Source: Paraburkholderia aspalathi
GTDB lineage: Bacteria > Pseudomonadota > Gammaproteobacteria > Burkholderiales > Burkholderiaceae
Assembly: GCF_900116445.1 (NCBI RefSeq)
Contig: NZ_FPBH01000002.1
Coordinates: 1-64,000, forward strand
Reading direction: 5' to 3'
DNA length: 64,000 nt
The notes beneath the pieces were generated by a model. The model was not told where the DNA came from and did no database searches. It was given only the letters and a program-made list of their open reading frames with translations. Every line of letters begins with the position of its first letter. Position 1 is the stretch's first letter. The translations under genes and the position numbers were made by a program. Below are positions 28,720-37,547 of this stretch, in pieces.

Positions 28720-29352
28720 TCACTCGTTATGTTGCTCAAGGCGCGCGCATACCGACGCAATCATGATCTGACTCGAACGCGCTCCCGGATCGATGTGTCC
28801 ACGCGAACGTTCGCCGAGAAACGACGCCCGCCCTTTGGTCGCCAGCATATCGCGGGTAGCAAGCATGTTTTCCTCCGCGATCCGCGGCAACGCATCGCGC
28901 ACCTCTCGCGCGGTCGCGCCCTGTGCGGCCAGTTCGTCGAAGCGCTTCGCGACCGGGATCAGGACATCCATCATTGTTTTGCTGCCGACGCCGGTCTTGC
29001 CGCGTTGACCGACTGCTTCGACCCCCGCCGAAAAAACGTGCGCAAAGCCCGCTGTATCCAGTGCATGTCGTTCGGAAGCTTTAGACATGCCGCTCAGCAG
29101 CGAAAAGAACAATGGCCCCGACGATCCGCCTACTGTCGAGAGCACCTTGGATGCCGCGATTTCCAGCGCGGGGCCGAATGCTGCGCCGTCGATGTCCGAC
29201 CTCACAGCGAGCAGAGCCTCCATGCCTCGCAGCAGATTGAAGATGTGATCGCCATCGCCGATCTGCTGGTCGAGCAAAGCGATCTCGTCAGTATGTTCCT
29301 TCAGCGACGCATATGCGGCGTCGATGCACGCCATGACCGTTTTGCCGTTCAT
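28720..29352 (-). CDS. DhaL-type kinase subunit (nucleotide-binding)
   Basis: 210 residues. The Mg-ADP/ATP-coordinating loop is LLDQQIGDGDHIFNLLRG (about 24-41), and the later SSGPLFFSLLSG and TGVGSKTMMDVLIP match DhaL. It would carry the phosphoryl donor for DhaK. In PTS-linked systems DhaM recharges DhaL-bound ADP; without it here the pair may use ATP directly or rely on a DhaM elsewhere. Its start overlaps the end of the upstream ABC ATPase gene by 4 bp. Confidence 0.85.
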   Translation of the reverse strand: MNGKTVMACIDAAYASLKEHTDEIALLDQQIGDGDHIFNLLRGMEALLAVRSDIDGAAFGPALEIAASKVLSTVGGSSGPLFFSLLSGMSKASERHALDTAGFAHVFSAGVEAVGQRGKTGVGSKTMMDVLIPVAKRFDELAAQGATAREVRDALPRIAEENMLATRDMLATKGRASFLGERSRGHIDPGARSSQIMIASVCARLEQHNE

Positions 29353-30395
29353 GTCGCTATCCTCCTGCCGTCGGCACGAAAATATAAAAGGCTGCGCGCC
29401 GGCAGCGAAACGCCGACCGATTGCCCGGGCGTGAAATTGCGCTCCGCCACTGTCGTTGCCACGACGGCGGTCCCTGCGCGATCGAGGATCAGCAGGTGCC
29501 GCAGCGGCGAGTATTCGAGCACCTTCAGATTCAACGCGTCCTGTGCGCCTGAAACATCACGTTGATCCCGCGTGTCACCGTCATGCAGCACCACGTCCTC
29601 GGGACGGATTGCCACTGTGGCCGTACCCGCCGGCATGTACGCCGAATCGAACAACGCCGGCGGCAGCAGGTTGATCGGCGGAGAGCCCAGCCGCTGCGCT
29701 GCACTGAGCGAAACCGGATTGCCGTATACCTCGCGGGGCGTGCCGAGCTGTACCAGACGCCCATGTTCGAGAATGCCGATACGATCCGCGAGCGTCGTCG
29801 CTTCAACCTGATCGTGCGTAACGTAAACAATCGTTGCGCCGATCGTGCGATGCAGGCGTTTGAGTTCGATACGCAACTCTTCGCGCAGCTTTGCATCGAG
29901 CGACGACAGCGGTTCGTCCATCAAAAATGCCTTGGGTTGCCGCACAAGCGCACGCCCTATCGCCACGCGCTGCATTTCGCCGCCTGACAGGTGTGTCGCC
30001 ATATTGTCGAGCTTTGATTCCATATGCAGCATCTCGGCCACCGCGTGGACTCGCGCGCGCACCTCCGCCTCGCTGCTGCGCCTTCTTGGCGAGCGCAGCG
30101 GAAAAGCCAGATTGCCGAACACAGTCAGATGCGGATAGAGCGAGTATTGCTGGAAGATAAACGCGACGTCGCGATCCGATGGATGCACGCCCGTAGCAAT
30201 GGCGCCATCGATCAGTACCTCGCCGGTATCCGGTCGTTCCAGCCCGGCAATCAGACGCAGCGTCGTCGTCTTGCCCGCACCGCTCGGCCCAAGCAACACG
30301 ATGAACTCGCCATCATCGACGTCGATCGAAAGATCGTCGACAGCGTGGATGTCGCCAAACCGTTTCGATACATTGCGCAACTGGATTTCAGCCAT
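29349..30395 (-). CDS. ABC sugar/polyol importer ATPase A
   Basis: 348 residues from the ATG at 30395. Walker A GPSGAGKTTTL, signature LSGGEMQRVAIGRAL, Walker B FLMDEPLSSLD, switch His in VTHDQVEAT, then a MalK-like TOBE domain (about 240-348). It overlaps the upstream ATPase gene by 8 bp. Two different MalK-type ATPases in one operon recall GlpS/GlpT of glycerol importers, suggesting a heterodimeric motor. Confidence 0.87.
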   Translation of the reverse strand: MAEIQLRNVSKRFGDIHAVDDLSIDVDDGEFIVLLGPSGAGKTTTLRLIAGLERPDTGEVLIDGAIATGVHPSDRDVAFIFQQYSLYPHLTVFGNLAFPLRSPRRRSSEAEVRARVHAVAEMLHMESKLDNMATHLSGGEMQRVAIGRALVRQPKAFLMDEPLSSLDAKLREELRIELKRLHRTIGATIVYVTHDQVEATTLADRIGILEHGRLVQLGTPREVYGNPVSLSAAQRLGSPPINLLPPALFDSAYMPAGTATVAIRPEDVVLHDGDTRDQRDVSGAQDALNLKVLEYSPLRHLLILDRAGTAVVATTVAERNFTPGQSVGVSLPARSLLYFRADGRRIAT

Positions 30396-31491
30396 GAGCC
30401 TCTCCGTATGCGGGAATCGTTTGAGTGGCGCGTGGCAGCAGGCGGCCCGTTTGCGCGTCGTACAGCAGTGTGCGCTCCTTGCGAAACGACAAACCGACCG
30501 GTGATCCGGCAGGCAAACCATCGTCCTTGCCCGCCCGCACGCGCACGACGCCCAGCGCCGTCTCAATCACCAGCACCTGATGCGAGCCGAGATATTCATC
30601 GGCGATGACCTTGCCGCGCAGTGGACCGCGCTCGTCGAGCATCACATGCTCCGGGCGAATGCCAAGCAGAACACGCTCGGCCGCCGCCTCGCAACGCGGC
30701 ACCGGCACCGTGGCGCCGTGAAGTTGTACCGCTTCGCTACCCGCGTCGACACCGCGATCGACCGGCAGGAAATTCATCGGCGGACTGCCGATAAAGTTGC
30801 CGACGAACACGGTGGCCGGAAAATGATAAATCTCATGCGGCGGCCCGGCTTGCAGCACTTCGCCCTTGTTCATCACGACAATGTCGTCGGCCATCGCCAT
30901 GGCTTCGCTCTGGTCGTGCGTCACATAAACCGTCGTTGCCGCGAGCGCGTTATGCAGCTTGCGCAGTTCAAGACACATCAGCTCGCGGAAGTCCGCATCG
31001 AGCGTCCCAAGAGGCTCGTCCATCAGAAAAGCCTTCGGCTGCCGCACGATCGCGCGGCCGAGCGCGACGCGCTGCCGGTCACCACCCGACAGCCCGCCCG
31101 TTTTGCGATCGAGAATGTCCTCGATGCGCAGCATGTGTGCGACCGCATCGACCCGCGTCGCGATTTCCTTGCGCGACACATGCTCGTTCTTCAGCGGAAA
31201 TGCAATGTTGTTGCGGACCGTCATATGCGGATACAGCGCGAACATCTGAAACACGAACGCGATATCGCGCTGACGTGCACGCAGCGCCGTCACGTCTTCG
31301 CCGTCGATCAGAATCTGCCCTGAGGTCGGCAATTCGAGCCCGGCGATCATCCGCAGCGTGGTGGTCTTGCCGCAGCCCGACGGACCGAGCAGTACGACAA
31401 AGCGTCCCGCATCGATCGTCAGACTGGTGCCGCGCACCGCGACGAAATCGTCGAAGCGTTTATGGAGGTTGGCAAGCACGATGGTCGACAT
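30388..31491 (-). CDS. ABC sugar/polyol importer ATPase B
   Basis: 367 residues. Walker A GPSGCGKTTTL, signature LSGGDRQRVALGRAI, Walker B FLMDEPLGTLD, switch His in VTHDQSEAM, and a C-terminal regulatory TOBE-like region (LLGIRPEHVML). Paralog of ATPase A with clear sequence differences, consistent with two non-identical nucleotide-binding subunits. Starts 4 bp after the small membrane-protein gene. Confidence 0.87.
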   Translation of the reverse strand: MSTIVLANLHKRFDDFVAVRGTSLTIDAGRFVVLLGPSGCGKTTTLRMIAGLELPTSGQILIDGEDVTALRARQRDIAFVFQMFALYPHMTVRNNIAFPLKNEHVSRKEIATRVDAVAHMLRIEDILDRKTGGLSGGDRQRVALGRAIVRQPKAFLMDEPLGTLDADFRELMCLELRKLHNALAATTVYVTHDQSEAMAMADDIVVMNKGEVLQAGPPHEIYHFPATVFVGNFIGSPPMNFLPVDRGVDAGSEAVQLHGATVPVPRCEAAAERVLLGIRPEHVMLDERGPLRGKVIADEYLGSHQVLVIETALGVVRVRAGKDDGLPAGSPVGLSFRKERTLLYDAQTGRLLPRATQTIPAYGEAHG

Positions 31492-31495
31492 GGCG

Positions 31496-31690
31496 CTATT
31501 CCGGGAAATGGCTCGTCACGAGGAACGCAAGTGCGCCCACCAGAATGACCGGAAACGACCACGTGAACAGCGCCAGCGAAAACGGCTGAACCAGCATCGC
31601 CATGCCGGCGCCAATCAGCACGGTGGAGGCCGTTTCGCTATAGCCGCGGCGCAGCCAGCGCCTCTGCGTGAGAACGAAATCACGTTTCAT
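31496..31690 (-). CDS. 64-residue two-helix membrane protein in the ABC operon
   Basis: Begins MKRDFVLTQRRWLRRGYSE, then two hydrophobic segments (TASTVLIGAGMAMLVQPFSLALF and FPVILVGALAFLVTSHF). The ATG overlaps the stop of the second permease gene by 4 bp and the stop is 4 bp before ATPase B, so it is inside the operon. Small membrane proteins are also found in glycerol-type ABC operons, but I cannot assign this one to a named family. It may be an accessory part of the permease. Confidence 0.65.
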   Translation of the reverse strand: MKRDFVLTQRRWLRRGYSETASTVLIGAGMAMLVQPFSLALFTWSFPVILVGALAFLVTSHFPE

Positions 31691-32640
31691 TTGCGCACCG
31701 CTCCAAATGTGATACCGCGCAATAGATGTTTGCGCAGCACGACAGTAAAGAAGAGAATCGGCAGTACGAATAGCGTGGTCGCCGCCGCAACAGCGGGCCA
31801 ATCCTGCCCGCCTTCGCCGATGATGAACGGAATGAACGGCGGCATGGTCTGCGCATCGCCGCTTGTCAGCAAAGACGCGAACGCATACTCGTTCCACGCG
31901 AAGATCAGACAGAAAATCGCGGTTGCCGCAATGCCGGTGATTGCCTGCGGCAGCACGACTTTGACGAAGGCCTGCAGACGCGTGTAGCCATCCACCAGCG
32001 CCGCCTCTTCGTATTCGCGCGGAATCTCGTCCATGAAACCCTTCAGCAGCCACACCGCCAGCGAGACGTTCACTGCCGTATAAAGCACAATCATGCCGAC
32101 ATAGCTGTCGCTCAGGCCCAACGCGCGATACATCAGGTAGATCGGAATCGCGACCGCTATCGGCGGCATCATGCGAGTCGACAGGATGAAAAACAGCAGG
32201 TCGTCGGCGAAAGGTACTTTGAAACGCGAAAAGGCATACGCCGCGAGCGTGCCGAGAAACACCGCGAGGAAAGTCGAACCGAATCCGATCACGAGCGAAT
32301 TGACGAAGCGCGGCAACACCTTCGACGGTCCGGCGATCACCATGCCGCGCTTGCGCACGTCGCGCTCATACCAGGTTTGCGCAGGCGGCAGACTGGCGAT
32401 GAATTCCGGCGTCTGCCGCGAACGGATCGTGAACAGGTTCACGTAGCCTTCCATCGACGGCTGGAACAGCACGACCGGCGGATAGGCAATCGCGTCTTCC
32501 TGGGTTTTGAAGCTCGTCAGGAAGATCCACACCATCGGCAAGGTGGCGAGCAATGCATACGTAATGACGGCCGCGGCGGCGAAGCGCTTGCCGCGCGGCG
32601 ACGACGCCACCACCGAGTATTGACTGGCAGTCGGTCTCAT
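31687..32640 (-). CDS. ABC importer permease 2 (MalG-like)
   Basis: 317 residues from the ATG at 32640, which overlaps the first permease stop by 4 bp. Six membrane helices beginning at FAAAAVITYALLATLPMVWIFLTSFK; EAA loop EEAALVDGYTRLQAFVKVVLPQ. A long periplasmic loop after helix 1 (about 50-110) is typical of MalG-type subunits. It pairs with permease 1 to form the channel. Confidence 0.87.
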   Translation of the reverse strand: MRPTASQYSVVASSPRGKRFAAAAVITYALLATLPMVWIFLTSFKTQEDAIAYPPVVLFQPSMEGYVNLFTIRSRQTPEFIASLPPAQTWYERDVRKRGMVIAGPSKVLPRFVNSLVIGFGSTFLAVFLGTLAAYAFSRFKVPFADDLLFFILSTRMMPPIAVAIPIYLMYRALGLSDSYVGMIVLYTAVNVSLAVWLLKGFMDEIPREYEEAALVDGYTRLQAFVKVVLPQAITGIAATAIFCLIFAWNEYAFASLLTSGDAQTMPPFIPFIIGEGGQDWPAVAAATTLFVLPILFFTVVLRKHLLRGITFGAVRK

Positions 32641-33593
32641 CGTTGTTTCACCCGGTTGAGTGCCTTCACATAGATGTTCGCCGCACCGAACACCGTCACG
32701 AAGAGAATGATGGCCAGCGCCGACGAATAGCCGGTTTGCCACTTCTCGAATGCGGCGCGCTTTAGCGTGATCGACACGGTTTCGGTTACCGAGCCCGGTC
32801 CGCCGGAAGTCAGCAGGTTCACCATGTCGAACATCTTGAAGTTCTCGATGCCGCGAAACAGCACCGCCAGCATCAGGAACGGCAAGGTCATCGGCAGTGT
32901 GATCGACCAGAACTGCCGCCACGGCGTGGCGCGATCCACTTCCGCCGCTTCGTAGATGTAGTCGGGAATCGAACGCAGACCCGCGAGGCAGATGAGCATC
33001 ACATAAGGTGTCCACATCCACGTATCGACCATCACGATGGTCCACGGTGCAAGCGAGACGTCGCCGATCATCTGGAACGACCCGGGCGCAATGCCGGTGA
33101 AGAAGCTGACGATATCGTTGAAAAGACCCGTTTGCGGTTGCAGCAGAAAGGTCCAGAAATTGCCCACCACGGCGGGCGAAAGCATCATTGGCAGCAGGAT
33201 CAACGTGGTCCAGAAACTATGCCCGCGGAACTGCCGGTTGATCAGCAATGCGAGGCCGAAGCCGAGCAGCACCTCCAGTCCGACCGACCAGAACACGAAA
33301 CGCGCCGTGACCTGCATGGCGTACCAGATGTCTTCGTCGGTGAGAATATCGACGTAGTTGTCGATGCCGACAAAGTGCGCCGGCACGCTCGGCATATTCG
33401 ACTTGAAATTCGTGAACGAGAGACGCAATGCCCAGATCAACGGGAAGATGTTGACGGCGAGTAGCAGCAGGATCGTCGGAAGAATGAACAGCCACGCGAT
33501 GGTTCTGTCCGATAGCCCGGCAAGGCGCGTGCTCACGCGCGCCCGTGCGCCTGACTCGAGCCCAGCCGACGGAAAAGGCTTGTTTGCCAACAT
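32637..33593 (-). CDS. ABC importer permease 1 (MalF-like)
   Basis: 318 residues from the ATG at 33593, chosen for the strong AAAGGAGTCAGGC just upstream. Six membrane helices starting at TIAWLFILPTILLLLAVNIFPLIWALRLSF; EAA loop YEAAEVDRATPWRQFWSITLP. Located 66 bp after the binding-protein gene and translationally coupled to permease 2. Confidence 0.87.
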   Translation of the reverse strand: MLANKPFPSAGLESGARARVSTRLAGLSDRTIAWLFILPTILLLLAVNIFPLIWALRLSFTNFKSNMPSVPAHFVGIDNYVDILTDEDIWYAMQVTARFVFWSVGLEVLLGFGLALLINRQFRGHSFWTTLILLPMMLSPAVVGNFWTFLLQPQTGLFNDIVSFFTGIAPGSFQMIGDVSLAPWTIVMVDTWMWTPYVMLICLAGLRSIPDYIYEAAEVDRATPWRQFWSITLPMTLPFLMLAVLFRGIENFKMFDMVNLLTSGGPGSVTETVSITLKRAAFEKWQTGYSSALAIILFVTVFGAANIYVKALNRVKQR

Positions 33594-33659
33594 GCCTGAC
33601 TCCTTTAAGCTGACCGGCGGCAATCCGTGCAGGCGGCGCCGGTCCAGTCGGGAAACGCA

Positions 33660-34991
33660 CTAGTTCTTGCCTTCGGCCTTGAAGACCTTGTTCCAGTCTT
33701 TCACCAGGAGATCGAGCGCTTCCTTGGCCGTGCCCTTATCGGCCACCACGTAATCATGCACGCGCTTTTGCATGTCGAGCAGCAGTTCGGCGTAAGCGGG
33801 CTCCGCCCAGAAGTCCTTCACGATCGCCATCGACTTCAGGAAGGCCGGTGCAAACGGGGCGCTCTTTGGGAAGTCCGGGGCATCGACCACCGACTTCGCC
33901 GCCGAATAACCGCCCAATTGCCACCATTTCTTCTGGACATCCGGCTGCGCGAACCATTTGATGTACTCGAGCGCGTCGTCTTTATGATCCGAGTACGAAA
34001 CGACCGAGATGCCCTGCCCGCCCAGTTGGGTGAACTGCTTCAACTCACGCGGATTGACGAAGAACCCGATCTTGTCGCCGCCGACGTTCGGGTCTTTATA
34101 GAGTCCCGGGAAAAACGCAAACCAGTTCATCTGCATCGCCACCTGGCCTGACTTGAACGCGTCGAGTCCTTCCTGCATGTACGCGTTGGTCATTCCAGGC
34201 GCCGTGCAACACTTGTAGAGCGCCTTATAGAACTCCAACCCTTTGATCGCGCCCGGTGAATTGACAAAGCCGTCCAGGTGATAAGGCTTCTTCGGGTCCT
34301 GATATTCGAAGCCGAAGTTATAGAGCGCGTTGGTCACGCCCATCGTGATGCCTTCGGAACCGCGCTCGGTGAAGATATACGCACCATACACGGTCTTGCC
34401 GTCGATCTTGCGGCCCTGGAAGAACTCGGCGGTTTGCTTGAGTTCATCCAGCGTGGTGGGCGGTTCGAGTTCGCGTTTATATTTTTGCTTGAACTCCGCG
34501 CGCAACTCCGGACGCGCGAACCAGTCCTTGCGATATGTCCAGCCGACCGCGTCAGCCATGGCCGGCAATGCCCAGTAGTTCGGCGTATTCTTCGGCCACT
34601 CCGAATAACCGACCACGGTCGCCGGCACGAAGTCGTCCATCGATATCTTGTTCTTCACGAAGAAATCGTTGAGCTTGACGTAGTGCCCATTAACCGCCGC
34701 GCCGCCAATCCACTGGCTATCGCCGATGATCAGATCACATAGTTTGCCATGCGAATTAAGTTCGTTAATGAAGCGATCGGCGTAACTGGTCCACGGCACG
34801 AACTCGAACTTCATCTTGATGCCGGTCTTGCTCGTGAAATCTTTCGACAGTTCGACGAGTGCGTTGGCTGGATCCCATGCCGCCCAACATAATGTCAACT
34901 GCTTGTCCTGTGCTTGCGCGCCTGTCGCCATGCCGAATCCCAGCGATACGATGGCCGCCGCCACTACCCTTGCTGACGTAAGACGTAACAT
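33660..34991 (-). CDS. ABC importer substrate-binding protein, family 1
   Basis: 443 residues from the ATG at 34991 with a signal peptide (MLRLTSARVVAAAIVSLGFGM, cleavage near AQAQD). Mature part starts LTLCWAAWDPANALVELSK and continues with IKMKFEFVPWTSYADRFINE and CDLIIGDSQWIGGAAVNGHYV, the pattern of sugar/polyol binding proteins. Periplasmic capture subunit for the importer. First structural gene after the LacI regulator; a separate promoter could lie in the 114-bp gap. Confidence 0.87.
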   Translation of the reverse strand: MLRLTSARVVAAAIVSLGFGMATGAQAQDKQLTLCWAAWDPANALVELSKDFTSKTGIKMKFEFVPWTSYADRFINELNSHGKLCDLIIGDSQWIGGAAVNGHYVKLNDFFVKNKISMDDFVPATVVGYSEWPKNTPNYWALPAMADAVGWTYRKDWFARPELRAEFKQKYKRELEPPTTLDELKQTAEFFQGRKIDGKTVYGAYIFTERGSEGITMGVTNALYNFGFEYQDPKKPYHLDGFVNSPGAIKGLEFYKALYKCCTAPGMTNAYMQEGLDAFKSGQVAMQMNWFAFFPGLYKDPNVGGDKIGFFVNPRELKQFTQLGGQGISVVSYSDHKDDALEYIKWFAQPDVQKKWWQLGGYSAAKSVVDAPDFPKSAPFAPAFLKSMAIVKDFWAEPAYAELLLDMQKRVHDYVVADKGTAKEALDLLVKDWNKVFKAEGKN

Positions 34992-35105
34992 GTGTCTTCT
35001 CCTTGTCTTTCTCGGGTCTCCAACCTGATATGGAACAGCGCCCATGCGCCGGGCACCGTGTTTCGGCTCCAGCGGATTCAGACGGCAATCCGCGTGTCGC
35101 GAGCT

Positions 35106-36125
35106 TCAGGCATGCGCATTCTCACGAAGATAAATTCGGGTCTCCGGCGTTGGGATGGCGAGCGCGCCACGCACGTCGTTAAGAAAATTAATCGCGGCAA
35201 GGCCGGCCCAGTGCACGATGCCTCGCACGTCCTGATCGAGAATCACATCGATCGCGCGTTCGGTGAGCTGGCTGCGGGTCTCCGCGGTGCATTCATGGCC
35301 GATCACAACCAGACGGGTCTTGTCGCCGGATTCCTGCAATGCCGCGGCGATCCCGGAGATGCCGCCGCCCGTTGCATAGACGCCGACCAGATCCGGATGG
35401 CGTGCCAGCAAACCCTGAGCGGCGAGACCCGCGCCGTCGTCGTCTTCGGCGAAATCGGGCTCGGCGATCCAGCGCAGATTGCGAAAATCCTCTTCCAGAA
35501 TCTGCGAAAAACCAGTGCGCCGTTCCAGTTGATCATGCAGGCGTGACGAGGCGGAAAGCACCGCCACCGTGCCAATGCGGGAACCGAGAAATCTGCCCAT
35601 CAACAGACCGGCCGTACGACCGGCGATCCGGTTATCGACGCCGACATACGCGGCACGGCGGCTCGAGGGCAGATCGGAGAACACCGTGACGACAGGCACG
35701 TTCGCCGCGCTCATGTCTTCGATCAGACGTTCTACCCATGGATAGTCGAGCGGCACGAGCACGAGCGCGTCGTAGCCGGCCACCTGTTCGGCGAATGTGG
35801 CCGTGTCGCGCTGACTGGAAAAATCGCAGCGATAGAACGAAGGGATGATGCGGTGTTCGCGAAAGAAGCTGGCGGAGAGCGCAATACCGCGCTCGACATG
35901 ATCGAGAAAGCGCGAGTTGATCTGGGGAAGCACAAAGGCGACGCGAAACGAACCGGCTTTCGCCGGGCGGCCGCGACTCGCGCGTTCGTCGCGCAGCGTG
36001 GCCAGCGCAAGGTGAACGCGCTCGGCAGTTTCCGGACGCACGGCCTGATCGTCGCGCAACACACGATCGACCGTGGCCACGCTAACGCCCGCACGACGCG
36101 CAATCATCATACGTGTAGCCGGCAT
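35106..36125 (-). CDS. LacI-family regulator of the ABC-DhaKL operon
   Basis: 339 residues. N-terminal helix-turn-helix MIARRAGVSVATVDRVLRDD with the hinge helix region RPETAERVHLALATL, and a periplasmic-binding-like effector domain (FRVAFVLPQINSRFLDHVERGI, ANVPVVTVFSDLPSS, VGVDNRIAGRTAGLLMGRFLG, VGVYATGGGISGI). Same strand and directly upstream of the binding-protein gene, so it likely responds to the imported sugar or its phosphate. Confidence 0.88.
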   Translation of the reverse strand: MPATRMMIARRAGVSVATVDRVLRDDQAVRPETAERVHLALATLRDERASRGRPAKAGSFRVAFVLPQINSRFLDHVERGIALSASFFREHRIIPSFYRCDFSSQRDTATFAEQVAGYDALVLVPLDYPWVERLIEDMSAANVPVVTVFSDLPSSRRAAYVGVDNRIAGRTAGLLMGRFLGSRIGTVAVLSASSRLHDQLERRTGFSQILEEDFRNLRWIAEPDFAEDDDGAGLAAQGLLARHPDLVGVYATGGGISGIAAALQESGDKTRLVVIGHECTAETRSQLTERAIDVILDQDVRGIVHWAGLAAINFLNDVRGALAIPTPETRIYLRENAHA

Positions 36126-36215
36126 GTGTCTCCTCCGGTGCCGAGCCAGAAGTCGTTTTGTTTTATGAAGGTAGCTTTTTCTGTACGAAATGCAAGTTTT
36201 TTTACTTCAATAAAT

Positions 36216-36231
36216 CCATCATTTTTGATGG
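36216..36231. promoter_or_regulatory. Palindrome upstream of the LacI gene
   Basis: CCATCA, TTTT, TGATGG is a perfect inverted repeat about 90 bp before the lacI-type start codon, in an AT-rich region. It could be an operator or the end of the neighbouring OsmC transcript; no T run follows on the minus strand. Confidence 0.35.
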
Positions 36232-36318
36232 CATGGTGCGACGCACATGAAGGTGTGAAGCAATTGGCAATGCGACGCCGAACGCTCGCTATGCTGAATC
36301 ACTTGCACCGCACAAGCG

Positions 36319-36795
36319 TCAGTTCCCATCCGTTTCGATAGCCGGCTCGCACAGAATCGGAAAGTTAACCGAGTTCGCGATATAGCACTTCTCATGCGCC
36401 GCATGATGCAAACACCCGGCCAGTTCGAGATCACCGCCTGCCCGAATGACGACATGCGGCCGTAGAACGATCTGTGAAAAACGGCCCTGCTCCGGACTAT
36501 CGAGCATCGTGCCTTCCGCATTGTCGCGATAGCTCAAAACAACGATGCCCGCATCCGAACAAAGATGCAGATACCAGAGCTTGTGACAGGCGGACGCTGA
36601 GGCAACCAGCAGATCTTCCGGGTTCCACCGGTTCGCGTCGCCGAGAAACGCTGCGTCCGATGAGCCGGGAATGTCGGGCTTATTTCCCGCAGTGATGATG
36701 TGGTCACGACCATATTCGCGGTATCCCGAGGTGCCGCTGCCGCGGTTGCCTGTCCATTGCACCGATACCGCGTATTTGTGCTCGCCGTACGCCAT
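36319..36795 (-). CDS. OsmC/Ohr-family peroxidase-like protein
   Basis: 158 residues from the ATG at 36795 (GGGAG upstream). Conserved elements: YAVSVQWTGNRGSGTSGYREYGRDH, the WNPEDLLVASASACHKLWYLHLC segment with the first Cys, and HEKCYIANSVNFPI with the second redox Cys. Members reduce organic peroxides using a Cys pair. Divergent from a GntR-type gene with an operator palindrome between them, so its expression is probably metabolite-controlled rather than by OhrR. Confidence 0.85.
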   Translation of the reverse strand: MAYGEHKYAVSVQWTGNRGSGTSGYREYGRDHIITAGNKPDIPGSSDAAFLGDANRWNPEDLLVASASACHKLWYLHLCSDAGIVVLSYRDNAEGTMLDSPEQGRFSQIVLRPHVVIRAGGDLELAGCLHHAAHEKCYIANSVNFPILCEPAIETDGN

Positions 36796-36865
36796 GCCGA
36801 TCTCCCTCGCTGTTGACCCGGATTTGATTTCGCAACAGGTGCATTCTAGCTGCGCAAACCTATTT

Positions 36866-36875
36866 TGGTATACCA
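36866..36875. promoter_or_regulatory. GntR/FadR-type operator between osmC and gntR
   Basis: TGGTATACCA is a perfect palindrome located 28 bp before the GntR start and 71 bp before the OsmC start. It is the core of operators known for FadR-subfamily GntR regulators such as UxuR/ExuR. It probably serves autoregulation and control of the divergent OsmC gene. Confidence 0.65.
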
Positions 36876-36902
36876 TTATTCCAAACGACAGGGACCCGAC
36901 AC

Positions 36903-37544
36903 ATGGATCACAAACTGGATTCGACGGCCGATGCCATCGCCGTCTCACTGCGTGAACTGATCGCGACCGGCGAACTGGAGGATGGCGCACGGCTGGTCGA
37001 GCGTGAACTCGCCGATCGCTTCGGCGTAAGCCGGGTGCCGATGAGAGAGGCCATACAAAAGCTCGAGGGTGAAGGACTGGTCGAGCTCATGCGCAATCGC
37101 GGGGCCGTGGTGCGCACCTTGACCGAGTCGGACCTGGACGAGATTTACGGCCTGCGCATCTTGCTTGAAGGCGACGCCATTTTCCACGCGGTCAAACGCA
37201 TGGACAGTGAGACGTTATCGCGCGCCGAACTCGTTCATCGGCTTCTGGGAGATGCCGATACCGCGCAAAGACAGGGTGAACTTAATCGAGAGTTTCATGA
37301 ACTGCTATACCGGCCGTGTGCAAACGGCCGGCAATTGAAAGCGATCCGCGAGCTGCGCGCTCAGGTCGAGCGCTACGAGCGATTGCAAAGCACGCTGCTC
37401 GCCGACACACCGGCGTTCCAGGACGAGCATCTCAAGATTCTCGAAGCATGCGAGGCTGGCAACGCTCGCCTCGCGCGATCGATGACGGTGGAACATCTCG
37501 CCTCGGCGAAGCGCATTGTTCTGCAACTGGTTCAGGCCGAGTGA
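36903..37544 (+). CDS. GntR-family regulator with FCD domain
   Basis: 213 residues. Winged helix (VSLRELIATGELEDGARLVERELADRFGVSRVPMREAIQKLEGEGLVELMRNRGAVV) then FCD domain (YGLRILLEGDAIFHAV, LNREFHELLYRPCAN, FQDEHLKILEACEAGNARLARSMTVEHL) with His residues that usually hold a metal for ligand binding. Likely autoregulates through the upstream TGGTATACCA site. Ends 3 bp from the convergent small secreted-protein gene. Confidence 0.88.
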   Translation: MDHKLDSTADAIAVSLRELIATGELEDGARLVERELADRFGVSRVPMREAIQKLEGEGLVELMRNRGAVVRTLTESDLDEIYGLRILLEGDAIFHAVKRMDSETLSRAELVHRLLGDADTAQRQGELNREFHELLYRPCANGRQLKAIRELRAQVERYERLQSTLLADTPAFQDEHLKILEACEAGNARLARSMTVEHLASAKRIVLQLVQAE

Positions 37545-37547
37545 TTG

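Noticed and set aside
31691..32053. Upstream extension of the 64-residue membrane protein
   Set aside because: It would overlap the permease gene in another frame; the ATG at 31690 overlaps the permease stop by 4 bp and is preferred.
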